This document shows, piece after piece, positions 1-9,798 of a DNA stretch of 64,000 bases (position 1 is its first letter; each line of letters starts with the position of its first letter). The position numbers and the translations under genes were made by a program. Location: contig OY755173.1 in the NCBI GenBank assembly GCA_963576735.1, positions 17,640,873 through 17,704,872 of the forward strand, written 5' to 3'. The notes under the pieces were generated by a model that searched no databases, was not told the DNA's origin, and saw only the letters and a list, made by a program, of their open reading frames with translations. The stretch comes from Bedellia somnulentella (taxonomy: Eukaryota > Arthropoda > Insecta > Lepidoptera > Bedelliidae).

Positions 1-471
1 TTTTATGGTGACAACTGCAACAATAGTCATTTTTATTTTTTCGTTTTTAAAACTCATTTCTATTGTCACTTTGAAATAATTACTCAAATTATTTTCTTGA
101 GAAAAATATCTCATTTTTGAGAGGGTATTTATAATTGTATAAAAGCCTTAGGAAATGTTTCAAAGGGACAGCAGAGACCAACCATTTCTTAATTATAGCA
201 ATAAATCAACGAAGTTGATTGTGTGAATGTTGTATGTGTAAATATAATTAATGGAAAGGTGTTATTTTATTATTGTAAAGCGCGCTACGAAATGTAAACT
301 AAGTTTTTACAATCGAGTTGTTAATAATATTACAGTGGTGACAATATCTTTTGGAATTCCTCAATATTTTGTATACAGCCTTAATATTTATTGTACAGTG
401 TAATAAAACACCATGCATGTATAATTTCTTGTTTTATTTTCAATTTTTGTGAGATCAAATAACAACTAAGT
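1..471. other. unassigned AT-rich sequence
   Basis: I see no coding frame, repeat family or RNA gene here. The short open frames are chance. Confidence 0.5.
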
Positions 472-473
472 AA

Positions 474-858
474 CAACCGTGATAGCTCAGTGGGTAGAAA
501 ACCGCTTATCGTGGAGACAATGAGGGTCAAAATCCCGGCGGGCTGATTATGTATCTTTAGCGACCGCGATTGTGTCGCAAGTTGCAATATTGTCGCTGTC
601 AAATGTGTCAGATCGCCATAATCAGGGGGCCGGTCGGGCCTGCACCAATTCTTCTTTTTAAGTCGTATCTGTGGTTAATTCATCATGGGTGTAAACGGTG
701 AGGAAAACCAAATGGATAAGTTGTACTTTTGTCATGTGACAGAGTATTTGTAAAAAACCGCGATAGGCCTGTCCCCTGTCACTTGAGTACACTGTCCAAG
801 CAAAACGTGGGTACTCTGAACACCAGGTGACAATGTCACGTGATGTTCAGAAGTATTA
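474..858 (+). mobile_element. SINE-A copy, 3'-truncated, with internal insertion
   Basis: It begins with the tRNA-like head AACCGTGATAGCTCAGTGGG (pol III A box) and a degraded B box about 45 bases on, followed by the SINE-A body (hallmarks ATAGGCCTGYCCCCT and GTGGGTACTCTGAACACC). It is cut off before the 3' hairpin and pentamer tail seen in the full copy at 47763-48130. An 81-bp insertion sits just after the head. Confidence 0.85.
544..624. mobile_element. 81-bp insertion with 8-bp inverted ends inside SINE-A
   Basis: The SINE body is interrupted by a block that starts TGATTATG and ends CATAATCA, exact inverted ends, with smaller GCGAC/GTCGC inverted pairs inside. No clear target duplication is visible because the flanks are G/C-rich. 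It could be a tiny MITE or template-switch filler. Confidence 0.4.
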
Positions 859-1000
859 CGACAGCCATGGCCGAGTGGATGGAGTATGCGGGTTCGATCC
901 TCACTGAGGGCAACATTTATGTGATGAGCATAAATTATTGTTTCTTAGTCTTTGGTATTATTTATATGTTTATCATGTAATATTAAATAATATCGTTGAG
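859..1000 (+). mobile_element. SINE-D fragment with tRNA-like head
   Basis: GGCCGAGTGG (A-box-like) and CGGGTTCGATCC (B box) are followed by CAACATTTATGTGATGAGCA, a layout familiar from moth and butterfly tRNA-derived SINEs. The A-to-B-box distance is too short for a working tRNA, so this is a degraded SINE head. Confidence 0.6.
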
Positions 1001-1102
1001 TTAGTATCCCATAATACAAGTTATTTCGTAACTTGAGCTGTGACTGTGTGACTGTGTATAATATGTCCGTATATATTTATTTCTGGGTATCTTTTAGATT
1101 CT

Positions 1103-1157
1103 CGCCTCTCCCATGGCCGAAAAAGAAAATAAAATTTTAATTTAAATGGGAGAGGCG
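1103..1157. repeat. perfect 12-bp inverted repeat (hairpin)
   Basis: CGCCTCTCCCAT at 1103-1114 is matched exactly by ATGGGAGAGGCG at 1146-1157, with a 31-base AT-rich loop. The following GTCGGTCGGTGTCAGTCAGA is GC-rich against its surroundings. It may be part of an old foldback element or structured RNA; function unknown. Confidence 0.55.
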
Positions 1158-1372
1158 GTACTCCCCGACAAAAGCACAGTCGGTCGGTGTCAGTCAGACC
1201 GATCTTGACAACGCGACATATAGTTGGCCGTGTGAAAAACAATCTTAGCCGTAAATATAAAAAAAAACTACTACAAAATGAAAGTGTATTGAGTAAGTAA
1301 GTATTAGGTATAACACGATGAGATGTTGAAAGTATATTTCGGATGTTTTATTATTATGACACTTTGATGTAT

Positions 1373-1600
1373 CATACATACATACATACATATACTCACG
1401 CCGTTAATTCCCATTGGGGTGGGCAGAGACTATTGATCGCCATTTCCTACGATCCTGGCAAACCTCTCTACACGAATGTAAACGAAGCTAGAGAGCTTCG
1501 TCTACATCCATCAATCTTTTCATACATGCTCTTTTATTCTTCATACTTCGGACGCCTGCCTTTTTGAGTACACTCTCAATTTGGTGCAAGTCTGTCAAAT
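1373..1600 (-). mobile_element. RTE-like LINE, 3'-end fragment
   Basis: Read on the minus strand this matches the last ~230 bases of the RTE-like LINE best seen at 10767-11152: the C-terminal frame, then the hairpin CCCCAATGGG, CGGCGTGAGTATATG and a (TATG)n tail, here at the left edge as CATACATACATA. It is 5'-truncated. Confidence 0.8.
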
Positions 1601-1703
1601 CATACTTCGCAAAAACCAATAATACACTGAATTCTAAATTCTACGGTTCCGTAAAGAGAAGAGATACCAAGAAAACCGTGAAAGCCAAGTTTTAGTATTT
1701 ATA

Positions 1704-1745
1704 CTAGCTGTGCCCGCGACTTCGTTCGCGTGATTGTCGAGAACA
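1704..1745 (-). mobile_element. Helitron 3' terminus
   Basis: On the minus strand the sequence ends in a short hairpin around CGCGAACGAAGTCGCGGG, then CACAGCTAGT, i.e. hairpin plus CTAG as expected of a Helitron 3' end. The body would extend to the right; a Helitron 5' end of the same orientation lies at 6063, but I cannot prove the two belong together. Confidence 0.65.
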
Positions 1746-2525
1746 AAAAAACGTCGTTTAGTTAAGAGTATATAACCTTTTTGAAATAAAATAAAGAACC
1801 AATGAAATCTAATGCGGACACTTATTGTGATGTAGGAACTATTGAGTATTTTATAATGATATTTAGAAAATAATTACATTTTATTATTATTATATAATTA
1901 CAGTAGCCATTATCCAGTTGAAATAATAAAAGGTCGTAACTGTGTGTATCTCATTTGAATTAGTGTTTATTTAGATACAGTTACAGGGTTAGCCAAAGAT
2001 TATGGATCGCTACCTTGTACGATCCTAGCAGAGCTGCATAATGCATCAATATATTTATAAAGCCCTTTTGTTTTTAACACTTCGGAATTTTGCATATAGA
2101 TCATATATCAATCCCGCCCGATTTCGGCCACAGCAACTTCTGGTATCCGGCTATTAAGAGTGTGTTCATGTGCTCTCATGTGACTGACATAGCCAATCTT
2201 TCCGACAAATGTTCTATGACGTATGTTGAAAAATCAGTAACCCTCCAATATATAGGTAGTTATTATTGATGGCCGCAGGTGGTCGGGCCTTGAGCTCATC
2301 ACTCTTTGCTTCGAGCTCATCACATCTTTTCCTTCCGAAAAGAAATATTAACCGGTTGACAGGAAGGGGGTGAAATTTAAATTACTAAATTTCACTCAAG
2401 AAAGAATAAAACAAACGGGGTAAGCTAAATAAAACCGCTCAAAAAAGGTACTTTACTATTATTAGGGTTTACGGTTGTTGGTTGTACTATGATAATACAT
2501 TGAATTAAATCGATTTATCAGTGGC
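1746..2525. other. unassigned, with weak LINE relic
   Basis: At about 1985-2095 there is a faint minus-strand echo of the RTE-like LINE end (TTGTACGATCCTAGCA). The rest is not recognised; part may be Helitron interior. Confidence 0.4.
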
Positions 2526-2796
2526 ATAATATGCACTGTAATAGCTGTGTAGTGTCGGCTTAGAATAGCACTACCCCATTTCTTCCGGTGGATGTAGGTA
2601 AGAGGCGACTAACGGTATTGGGGGTTTTTAAGGGATTTTTGGGCGATGCGATTGGAGACCCATCACCAACAACCTTTATTTTACCATCTTTTCCTCACTC
2701 AATTTTCCAAAAGTGGCTGAGGAATTTCTAATTCCTTAGCTCTGGCTACCCCTTCTAGGTATTTATAGTCGTGAGTATATGTATGTATAATATGCA
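2526..2796 (+). mobile_element. SINE-B copy with target duplication
   Basis: SINE-B runs from GCTGTGTAGTGTCGGCTTAG through CACTACCCCATTTC and TTGGGCGATGCGATTGGAGA to GTGGCTGAGG, then a CCC/AGG mini-hairpin and GTCGTGAGTATATGTATGTA. ATAATATGCA at 2526-2535 repeats at 2787-2796 as the target duplication. I see no convincing tRNA A or B boxes, so the origin of its head is open. This entry defines the family for the copies below. Confidence 0.9.
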
Positions 2797-2883
2797 AATT
2801 TAACTAAATTAAGTTTAGTCACTAAGGTCACTACATCATTTTAGTGTTTAAAAAAGTAGGACTTAAAAGATGTCTCATGTTTC

Positions 2884-3150
2884 TGGTGTTTAATACATAC
2901 ATACATACATATTCTCACGCCGTTAGTTCCCATTGGGGTAGGCAGAGACTATCGATCGCCACTTTGTACTTTACACTTTTATTATCGCCAATGTGGAAGG
3001 TAATGTTAGTAGAGGACGACCTCGGAGGACACATTTGGATCAAATAGAAAACGTGCTCAAAAAGGCAGGTGTCCGCAGTATGAAGAATAAAAGAACATGT
3101 ATGAAACGATTGATGGATGTAAACGAAGCCAGAGAGGTTTGGTGTTTAAT
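2884..3150 (-). mobile_element. RTE-like LINE insertion with internal inversion (twin priming)
   Basis: TGGTGTTTAAT occurs at both edges (2884-2894 and 3140-3150) as the target duplication. The left part, 2895-2979, is the LINE 3' end on the minus strand. The right part, about 2988-3139, is the adjacent upstream LINE segment on the plus strand, ending at GAGAGGTTT. The two pieces abut in the intact element except for about nine missing bases. This is the signature of second-strand internal priming during insertion. Confidence 0.88.
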
Positions 3151-3313
3151 GTAGACCAAAATTCAGTTTTTTATTATAAACGTTCACGAAAACTGGTTGT
3201 GAAGTGACGTGCATTTGAACAATGGCTAAGAATTTCAAAATTCTGCTCACCAAATTGGATTTATTAATAGGCAGACTATTTACATAATATATTAATATTA
3301 ATAAGCCTAATTT

Positions 3314-5455
3314 AAGAAACTAAGTCTGTGTGCTTTGAAAAAGAAAGACGGAGGTATCAGGCCAATCGCTGTGGGAAACACTATCCGCCGGCTGGTATCC
3401 AAAATATGCTGTAAGCATGTAACGGACATAAAAAACTACTTCCAACCTGTTCAACTAGGTTTCGGAACCAGCGGCGGCTGTGAAGCAGCTGTTCACAGTG
3501 TTCGTGCTTTCCTGCAGCATTGCCGAAGTGACGTTCTGTTGAAAGTGGATGTAAAGAATGCTTTCAACTCAGTTGATAGAGCCGCCTTGCTGGCTGCAGT
3601 CAAAGAACAAACTCCAGCTTTATACAATTACCTTTGGCAATGCTATAGCAAACCTACTAAATTGATCTACCGTGGAAAATTATTAAATTCATGTGTCGGT
3701 TGCCAGCAAGGTGACCCTCTGGGCCCAGCTATATTCAGTTTGGCTATACACCCACACATCAAAAACTTAGCCTCCAAGTTTAATGTGTGGTACCTGGATG
3801 ACGGCACCATTGGAGGCGAGGCAAAACAAGTTATAAACGATTTGAAAACAATAATAGAAGAATTCAAAAAAATTGGTCTAGATTTGAATTATGAAAAGTG
3901 TGAACTGTATTTTGGCCCCGATTTAAACAAAGAAACTGTTACATAAATGCAATCAAAATTCAATTCATTAGCCCCAGGTATCAAAATTTTAAATTCGGCT
4001 TCGCTTCGCCTCCTAGGTGCCCCAGTTCTGGATGATTCTATTCCAAAATTTATAGCAGAAAAAATTTCTAAATTTCAGGAATCATCTTCTTTATTGGCAC
4101 AACTTAACCCTCATGTAGCATATACAATAATAAAGTATTGTTTGTTTGTTCCAAAATTTACTTATGTACTGAGATGTTCTGGTTTATGGAGGCAAATCTC
4201 AGTCCTTTCGGACATAGACAACGTGATTAAAAACACTTTGATCAAAATTCTCAACATTTCCTTAAATGAACGCTGCTGGACACAAGCCACGCTCCCAATA
4301 CGGTACGGTGGTATTGGCATCCGCAGCGTTTCAAGTATAGCCTTACCAGCTTTCTTGTCATCTGGTTTTGCCAATTACAATCTTTTCTTAAGCATCATTA
4401 GTAAAGCTTTAAGTTCGGCAGAGATCATCGATCTCACAGATGCTAAGAAAGTTTGGATGGATATAGTTGGTCCTACTGTCAATGTTCCCATCAGTCTGGC
4501 ATCTCAGAGGCAATGGGACGAGCCCCTCTGCTGTCAAGTTCAAGCAAATCTTCTTAGTTCAGCTCTTGACTTGGCGGAGCGGGCGCGTCTCTTGGCTTGC
4601 TGTGAGCCAGATTCTGGGCATTGGTTGAGAGCATTACCATCGAGCAACCTCGGCACATTGCTAGACAGAGGCTCCTTTTCTTTAGCTATGGGTCTGCGAT
4701 TGGGCACCAAAATAAATGAGAGACATCGCTGCCGCTGTGGAGTATTTGTCGATCAGTTGGGGCACCATGGATTATCATGTCGTCGTAGTGCTGGTCGCAT
4801 ACCTCGCCATGCTGCAATCAATGATATTATCAGACGGGCCCTTACAACTGTCAACATACCAGCAATCCTGGAGCCATCAGGTTTGCTGCGGGACGATGGT
4901 AAGAGACCAGTCGGAATGTCATTGATTCCATGGAAGAATGGGAGGACGCTGGTGTGGGACGCTACCTGCGTCGACACGCTAGCGCCGTCTCATTTGTCGG
5001 GGTCTGCATCTAAAGCTGGCACTGCGGCAGCTGAAGCTGAGGGTCTGAAGAGGCGCAAATATAGCAATTTAGCTGAGGAGCATTACTTCTCAGCTTTTGC
5101 TGTAGAGACTCTCGGTCCGTGGGGCCCAGATGCGCGTCGTTTTTTCAAAGAAATTTCGACGCGCCTGATCGAGAAATGCGGAGATCCGAGGGCTGGCGCA
5201 TTCTTCGCTCAAAGAATCAGCTTAGCGATTCAAAGGGGTAATGCAGCCAGCCTTCTCGGAACCCTGCCACCAGGCGGCAGCGATTTCGAGAGTATTTTTT
5301 ATATAATTTAATGTAGGTTAGGTTTTTCATATATTATAATTTTATTTTATTTTTTACCTGTATATATAGTTAAATGTGTAAATATATGTTAATTTATTTA
5401 ATAACAATACGGGTTATATAATATAATACTAAAATGCCCTCCCAAGAAACTAAGT
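3314..5455 (+). mobile_element. 5'-truncated non-LTR retrotransposon, YLDD RT with RLE-like domain
   Basis: AAGAAACTAAGT at 3314-3325 recurs at 5444-5455, a perfect 12-bp target duplication. The insert (3326-5443) starts abruptly within the reverse transcriptase domain, so it is 5'-truncated, and ends ATGCCCTCCC without a poly-A or microsatellite tail. A shorter second copy of the same family lies at 20660-21275. The target duplication with truncation supports target-primed reverse transcription. Confidence 0.88.
3335..5311 (+). pseudogene. reverse transcriptase plus CCHC and restriction-like endonuclease, one in-frame stop
   Basis: One reading frame runs from the truncation point to 5311, broken only by TAA at 3944-3946. 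The first part carries RT motifs DGGIRPIAVG, VDVKNAFNSVDR, QQGDPLGPAIF and VWYLDDG; most insect LINEs have FADD or YADD instead. The part after the stop (454 residues) has a zinc-knuckle pattern C262-x-C264-x9-H274-x3-C278. It then has EPSGLLRDDGKRPVG and WDATCVDT, which fit a PD-(D/E)XK nuclease; the expected Asp of the PD motif is Val322 here. RLE-type LINEs (R2, R4, NeSL, CRE, Hero) place CCHC and nuclease after the RT in this order. Clade not assigned; this copy is dead. Confidence 0.82.
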
Positions 5456-6063
5456 AAAGATAATATTTAAAAGCATTTTAGTTATTTTCATAGTCGACAA
5501 ATTCACTTGACATTGGCAGCTTGTATTAATTTCGTCTTGCTTGTTTCCTGTAGCTTCTATTACTTTAACCGACTTTAAAATAAGGGGTTAAAGGGGCTAA
5601 AAAATGCAAATTTTATTTTTGCTTTATTTTATTTTGGTTCTTTATTTTATTTTTGCACAACGCCATCTATCGGACTTTGGATTCCAACTATCAACATTAG
5701 TTCTATATTTAGACTTAAGATGTCGTTGCAAGTACTATACTGAATTGCGTAACGTAATATTTTTCTTCTTGAACTCACAATATTAATCATATCTTTTGAT
5801 AGAGTGAACCGATTTCGATGAAACAAAAACTAAGTTATACCTCAAGTTACGTATAATTTTTGTATATAAACATTTTCAGCATTGAATTCGTAGATTTTAC
5901 GTGATGTGCGCACAATCAAACATATAAACAGACAAACAGACAAAAATTGAAAAAATGATGGAAATGGGTTCTGTTACTTATCTGTTCACACGCTGGCTAT
6001 TTTTTTTTTCAATTTCTTCAATGTACAAAAATGACTTTTCTACAGATTTATTATATGTATAGA
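5456..6063 (-). mobile_element. Helitron 5' end and interior, minus orientation
   Basis: On the minus strand it starts TCTATACATATAATAAATC at 6063, the same terminal motif as the Helitron at 9799. Next come GTACATTGAAGAAATTG and a CTGTTTGTCTGTTTATATG stretch typical of moth Helitron interiors. No 3' hairpin follows within this block. Confidence 0.6.
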
Positions 6064-6649
6064 TTATACAAAAACAAAAAAGAAATCATACCGCGATGTA
6101 GAATATATAGGTATACAGTCAGCGCCAGCTAGTGTAAATTCATGACCACAAAAAGAAATATATTTGTTTCAACGACTATATACTTCCAAACATAGATGGT
6201 AGTACACGAATTTAAATGATGATTGTTAATCAATATTATATTACTTACAACTATTCCTTATAAGGCTTTCATATATTCCTTTTTGTAGTTATATCAGTCA
6301 ATCGCATCAAGTTTATAAGGCTTAAACATAAGCTTCTCGCGCGGGTCACCGCGCTCGCCGGCCAGCGCAGCGTCTTGTCTTGCGCTTCATGCACGCTTGT
6401 CAATTTTGTTGAAGAGTAATTTTAAAATTGTATTATCTTCTAAGATGTTAATTTAAATGAAGTGATGTGAAGGACAATTTTGCTCACAATTAAATATTCT
6501 TAATCAACAACACATTTATTTTGATAAGGATTAATATTAGGTTGATAAAAATATGCAAATAATTGGCAATAATGCATTAATTTCGACCAAATTTGACTAC
6601 CATAACAATGGTATAACCATGTGAGTCAATCTTAAAAGGTAGACATATA
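6064..6649. other. unassigned; GC-rich patch
   Basis: A GC-rich patch at about 6336-6392 (CTTCTCGCGCGGGTCACCG) stands out against the AT-rich surroundings. No frame or known family is recognised. Confidence 0.4.
6270..6314. repeat. direct repeat, copy 1 of 45 bp
   Basis: The block from CATATATTCCTTTTTGTAG to CATCAAGTTT recurs at 7065-7109 with two differences. It is too long for a normal target duplication. Confidence 0.8.
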
Positions 6650-6960
6650 CTGTCGCGGACATTTTTTTAGATCGTTTAAAGAGGAATAATTATTCAATAC
6701 ATATTTTTTGGATAACTTCAACCGTTTACGCAGGGCACACAACGGAAGCCTGCAAACATGATCAATTTTCCCCGATTTCGCAACATCTTTCGCTGATTTT
6801 TTGCTCCTATTAGTCGTAGCGTGAAGATATATAGCCTAAACCCTTCCTCGATAAATGGACTATCCAACACAAAAAGAATTTGCAACTTGTTAGATATATT
6901 TGACGTATGAGCATGCAGATAGACATACAGATATGACGAATTTTTCAGCTAACTAACCTT
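6650..6960 (-). mobile_element. degraded Helitron fragment
   Basis: The plus strand shows TATAGCCTAAACCCTTCCTC, GGACTATCCAACACAAAAAG and ATAGACATACAGATATGACG, the minus-strand view of a common moth Helitron 5' region (TATCC-rich body and a short repeat near the TC end). The terminus itself is not preserved. Confidence 0.5.
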
Positions 6961-6984
6961 CAAACAAAAGTGGATAAAGAATTA

Positions 6985-7045
6985 CTACCTCTGAAGCTGT
7001 GGCTATCCTTTTTTGGGATTTATAGCCGTTAGTATATACTCATAA
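6985..7045 (+). mobile_element. SINE-B 3' end
   Basis: Only the last ~60 bases survive: GAAGCTGTGGCTATCC, TTTTTTGGGATTTATAGCCG, TTAGTATATACTCAT. Confidence 0.7.
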
Positions 7046-7064
7046 TTGATTGATGGATGAATTC

Positions 7065-7109
7065 CATATATTCCTTTTTGTAGTTATATCAGTCAATTCC
7101 ATCAAGTTT
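7065..7109. repeat. direct repeat, copy 2 of 45 bp
   Basis: Partner of 6270-6314. The intervening 750 bp include the Helitron and SINE-B fragments. Confidence 0.8.
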
Positions 7110-7461
7110 CAAATTTCTAGATACAGTATATTTATAGATCAAAAATATGTATACTATATTTCAATCCCTTAGGGGGTTCCAAAAAACCTTTTTAATTGTT
7201 CATAAGAATGATGAAACACATGTTGATGATACAAAGTTTCTATGTTTAAAAATGAGAATATCTATTAAGTATGGATAGAAGTTTGGCGACCCGGTGCTGC
7301 CCCCTACACTGACTGTTGGTGATGTGTGAGAGATTGCAGCCAATCAGTCATCGGTCAATAGATGGCGGTACTAAATTAAAGTTGAGATATGTGTTATTAT
7401 TTACTAACTATGCATTCTGAGGCTTAAACAGAATATTAATTTATGCGTAAGTATAGCACAA
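7110..7461. other. unassigned
   Basis: No recognisable feature up to the mariner TA site. Confidence 0.45.
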
Positions 7462-8763
7462 TACCAGGCCACTCAGAAAGTATTGCGAAAAAAGGTTTTA
7501 ATGTATGAAACACTGGCCGGTTGTAATGTATACTGAAAACATGAGTCTTAATAAATAAAAAAGGTACGTTCCAATTTTAAAATTTCCCTCTTTATTTTTT
7601 ACGAGCTATTTTAAATTGTCGTGTCTTACTGAAAAATGAATCTGAGCCGGAAACATTTTCGCGCTATGATTTTTTACGATTTCAAATGTCGCTTAAAACC
7701 AGACGAATCATACGATAGACTTCAAATGGCGTTTATGGATGAAGGGCCTTCCAAGGCAACCGTGTATCGTTGGTGTAACGAATTCAAGCGTGGTCGATTA
7801 AATTTGCAGGATGAAGAAAGAAGTGTTCGCCCTCTAACGGCTGTTACGGATGAAAACGTGGTGGAAGTGAAAAATTTAATTAATGACAATAGGCGAATAA
7901 CGTATCTAGAGATTCAACACATTATGCAGATTGGATCGGGAAGCGTTCATGAGATTTTACACGAGCATCTTCACGTGAGGAGGATAATTTCACGCTGGGT
8001 GCCACACAACCTCACCGAGGTACAGAAACAGGCCCGGGTGGAATGGTGTCGTGATATGATTATTAAATTTGATGCTGGCTCGTCTCGGCGTGTTTACGAC
8101 ATCGTTACAGGTGATGAGTCCTGGATTTATAAATACGATCCAGAAACGAAGCGCCAGTCGACGGTTTGGGTATTTCAAAACGAAGCGACCCCTACTAAAG
8201 TGAAGAGATCTAGAAGCGGTGGGAAGATTTTGATCGCAAGTTTTTTCAATATGACTGGCTATTTGGTGTTAATTCCTTTACAAGATCAAAGAAGTATTAA
8301 CGCAGACTGGTATACTACTAAATGCTTGCCAGTAGTTTTCTCAGTTGTGAGCAATAATCGACCAAACACAGGGCTCCGCGGGCTACTGCTTCACCACGAC
8401 AACGCGCCCGCTCACACCGCGCTCAAAACGACGGACTACCTGAACAGCACGCCGGTCAAACTCTTGGGTCACCCTCCTTACAGCCCTGACCTGGCACCGT
8501 GTGACTTCTTTTTATTCCCTAAAATAAAAAATCAACTCAAAGGGATACAATTTTCATCGCCGGAAGATGCGCTGTCAGCGTTTCAGCGGGCTGTAAATGA
8601 GGTGTCTGCGGCGGACTGGAAAAAGTGTTTCGATAACTGGTTTAGACGTATGATACTTTTTATAGATGCTGGTGGAGAGTACTTTGAAAAGATTTAATAA
8701 AAACATTTTTACCCATAGAACATTTTTTTTGACTTTCGCAAAATTTTCTGAGTGTCCCACGTA
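7462..8763 (+). mobile_element. mariner DNA transposon, full length
   Basis: The element (7464-8761) is flanked by TA at 7462-7463 and 8762-8763. Imperfect terminal inverted repeats of about 28 bp share CACTCAGAAA and TTGCGAAA on both ends. Size (1.3 kb) and layout are normal for Tc1/mariner. The 5' TIR appears one base shorter than the 3' TIR. Confidence 0.93.
7636..8697 (+). CDS. mariner transposase, intact 353 aa
   Basis: A cut-and-paste transposase acting at TA targets. The N-terminal ~110 residues form the paired helix-turn-helix DNA-binding region (VYRWCNEFKRGR; GSVHEILHEHL). The catalytic triad is D160 (TGDESW), D255 (HHDNAPAH) and D290 (APCDFFLF), giving the DD34D spacing of true mariners; SPDLAP is also present. 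Length matches the family's usual 345-355 residues and there is no stop or frameshift. The ATG at 7636 precedes the conserved MNLSRKHFR-type start. Activity is possible but not shown; the TIR mismatches are a caution. Confidence 0.93.
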   Translation: MNLSRKHFRAMIFYDFKCRLKPDESYDRLQMAFMDEGPSKATVYRWCNEFKRGRLNLQDEERSVRPLTAVTDENVVEVKNLINDNRRITYLEIQHIMQIGSGSVHEILHEHLHVRRIISRWVPHNLTEVQKQARVEWCRDMIIKFDAGSSRRVYDIVTGDESWIYKYDPETKRQSTVWVFQNEATPTKVKRSRSGGKILIASFFNMTGYLVLIPLQDQRSINADWYTTKCLPVVFSVVSNNRPNTGLRGLLLHHDNAPAHTALKTTDYLNSTPVKLLGHPPYSPDLAPCDFFLFPKIKNQLKGIQFSSPEDALSAFQRAVNEVSAADWKKCFDNWFRRMILFIDAGGEYFEKI

Positions 8764-8944
8764 TATCTACGAGAATATTAGTTTAAAAATAGTTGATAGA
8801 AAAGTTATAAACATATTCTCAAACCTACCAAATGATTACGCAAAATTCATACAATATACTTTCAATTATCTTTATTCATACATATTCACATATTTGATTG
8901 TGAAAGAGAAGGTGCTTCCTATTATTCTAAGCTAACACGATAGA

Positions 8945-9060
8945 AAAAAAATCCCAAAAAGATTGCGATGCCCGAGGTTCGAATCTGGGTCTTCCGTTCG
9001 ATTAGTATTCCGTGCGATTAGTTTTAACCAAACGGTATCCCACTACGCCACGAAGACGTT
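8945..9060 (-). repeat. tRNA-like SINE head, rearranged
   Basis: On the minus strand, CGTGGCGTAGTGGGATACC resembles an A box and GATTCGAACCTCGGGC a B box, separated by a middle containing CTAATCGNACGGAA twice. It cannot fold as a normal tRNA. Confidence 0.5.
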
Positions 9061-9299
9061 AGTGTTGTTGTCAAAATTTTGATAAGCTATATATCTAGTA
9101 GTCATAATATTGACAAACAATTAAATGGACATTTATATTGATGAAAATGGATGAAACCCTTATTTTTTCTAAAAAGACTATTAATGAAGAGTCTGATAAA
9201 GTCGTTCGATGAAAAAATGAATCGTGTAAATATGGGGAGCCATATAAAAGTTATGTTTTTCTTATGTTCCTGTAGGAACCCTTGCGAAATCCGAGATAA

Positions 9300-9533
9300 A
9301 TGATATCCTATATTTTAGCCAGGTGTGTAACCTACATTCATGCCAAATTTGATCAAGTTCCGTCTGGTAGAATTAACGTGATGACCGGACATACAGACAG
9401 AAAGACAGATATTTTTTTCAAAAAGCGCCAATTTGGCTTCAGTATCGAAAATTGAACATATTCCACCGGTTTTTAATTTGTTTTCTTCAATGTACAGTTT
9501 TGACCTCGGTACAGTCTTATTATAGTATAGATA
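9300..9533 (-). mobile_element. Helitron 5' fragment
   Basis: The minus strand starts TCTATACTATAATAAGACTG near 9532 and continues with GTACATTGAAGAAAACAAA, paralleling the 5' end at 6063. The 3' part is missing. Confidence 0.6.
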
Positions 9534-9798
9534 CATGTAATGTTCACTTGAATTATGTTACAAACTATTCACGATAACCTCAAAACCAGTTGTTCACACT
9601 TCAAATGCCAGAAACCGAATGACGTCAGCTGTTGTAGTCGGGGTATTTATACACATGTGTAAACAACTTTTCCCTTCTACACAAAATCACTTAATTTTAA
9701 CTTATATGTCTAATTTACTAACTTTAAAGCATTATAGTGTTATGAATTTTCATTAAATAAATAGAAATGATTTTACAAAACATAATACCAAGATATAA

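Noticed and set aside
1704..6063. A single minus-strand Helitron from the 5' end at 6063 to the 3' hairpin at 1704
   Set aside because: Orientation fits and the intervening LINE and SINEs could be nested, but the interior cannot be matched to another copy, so the ends are listed separately.
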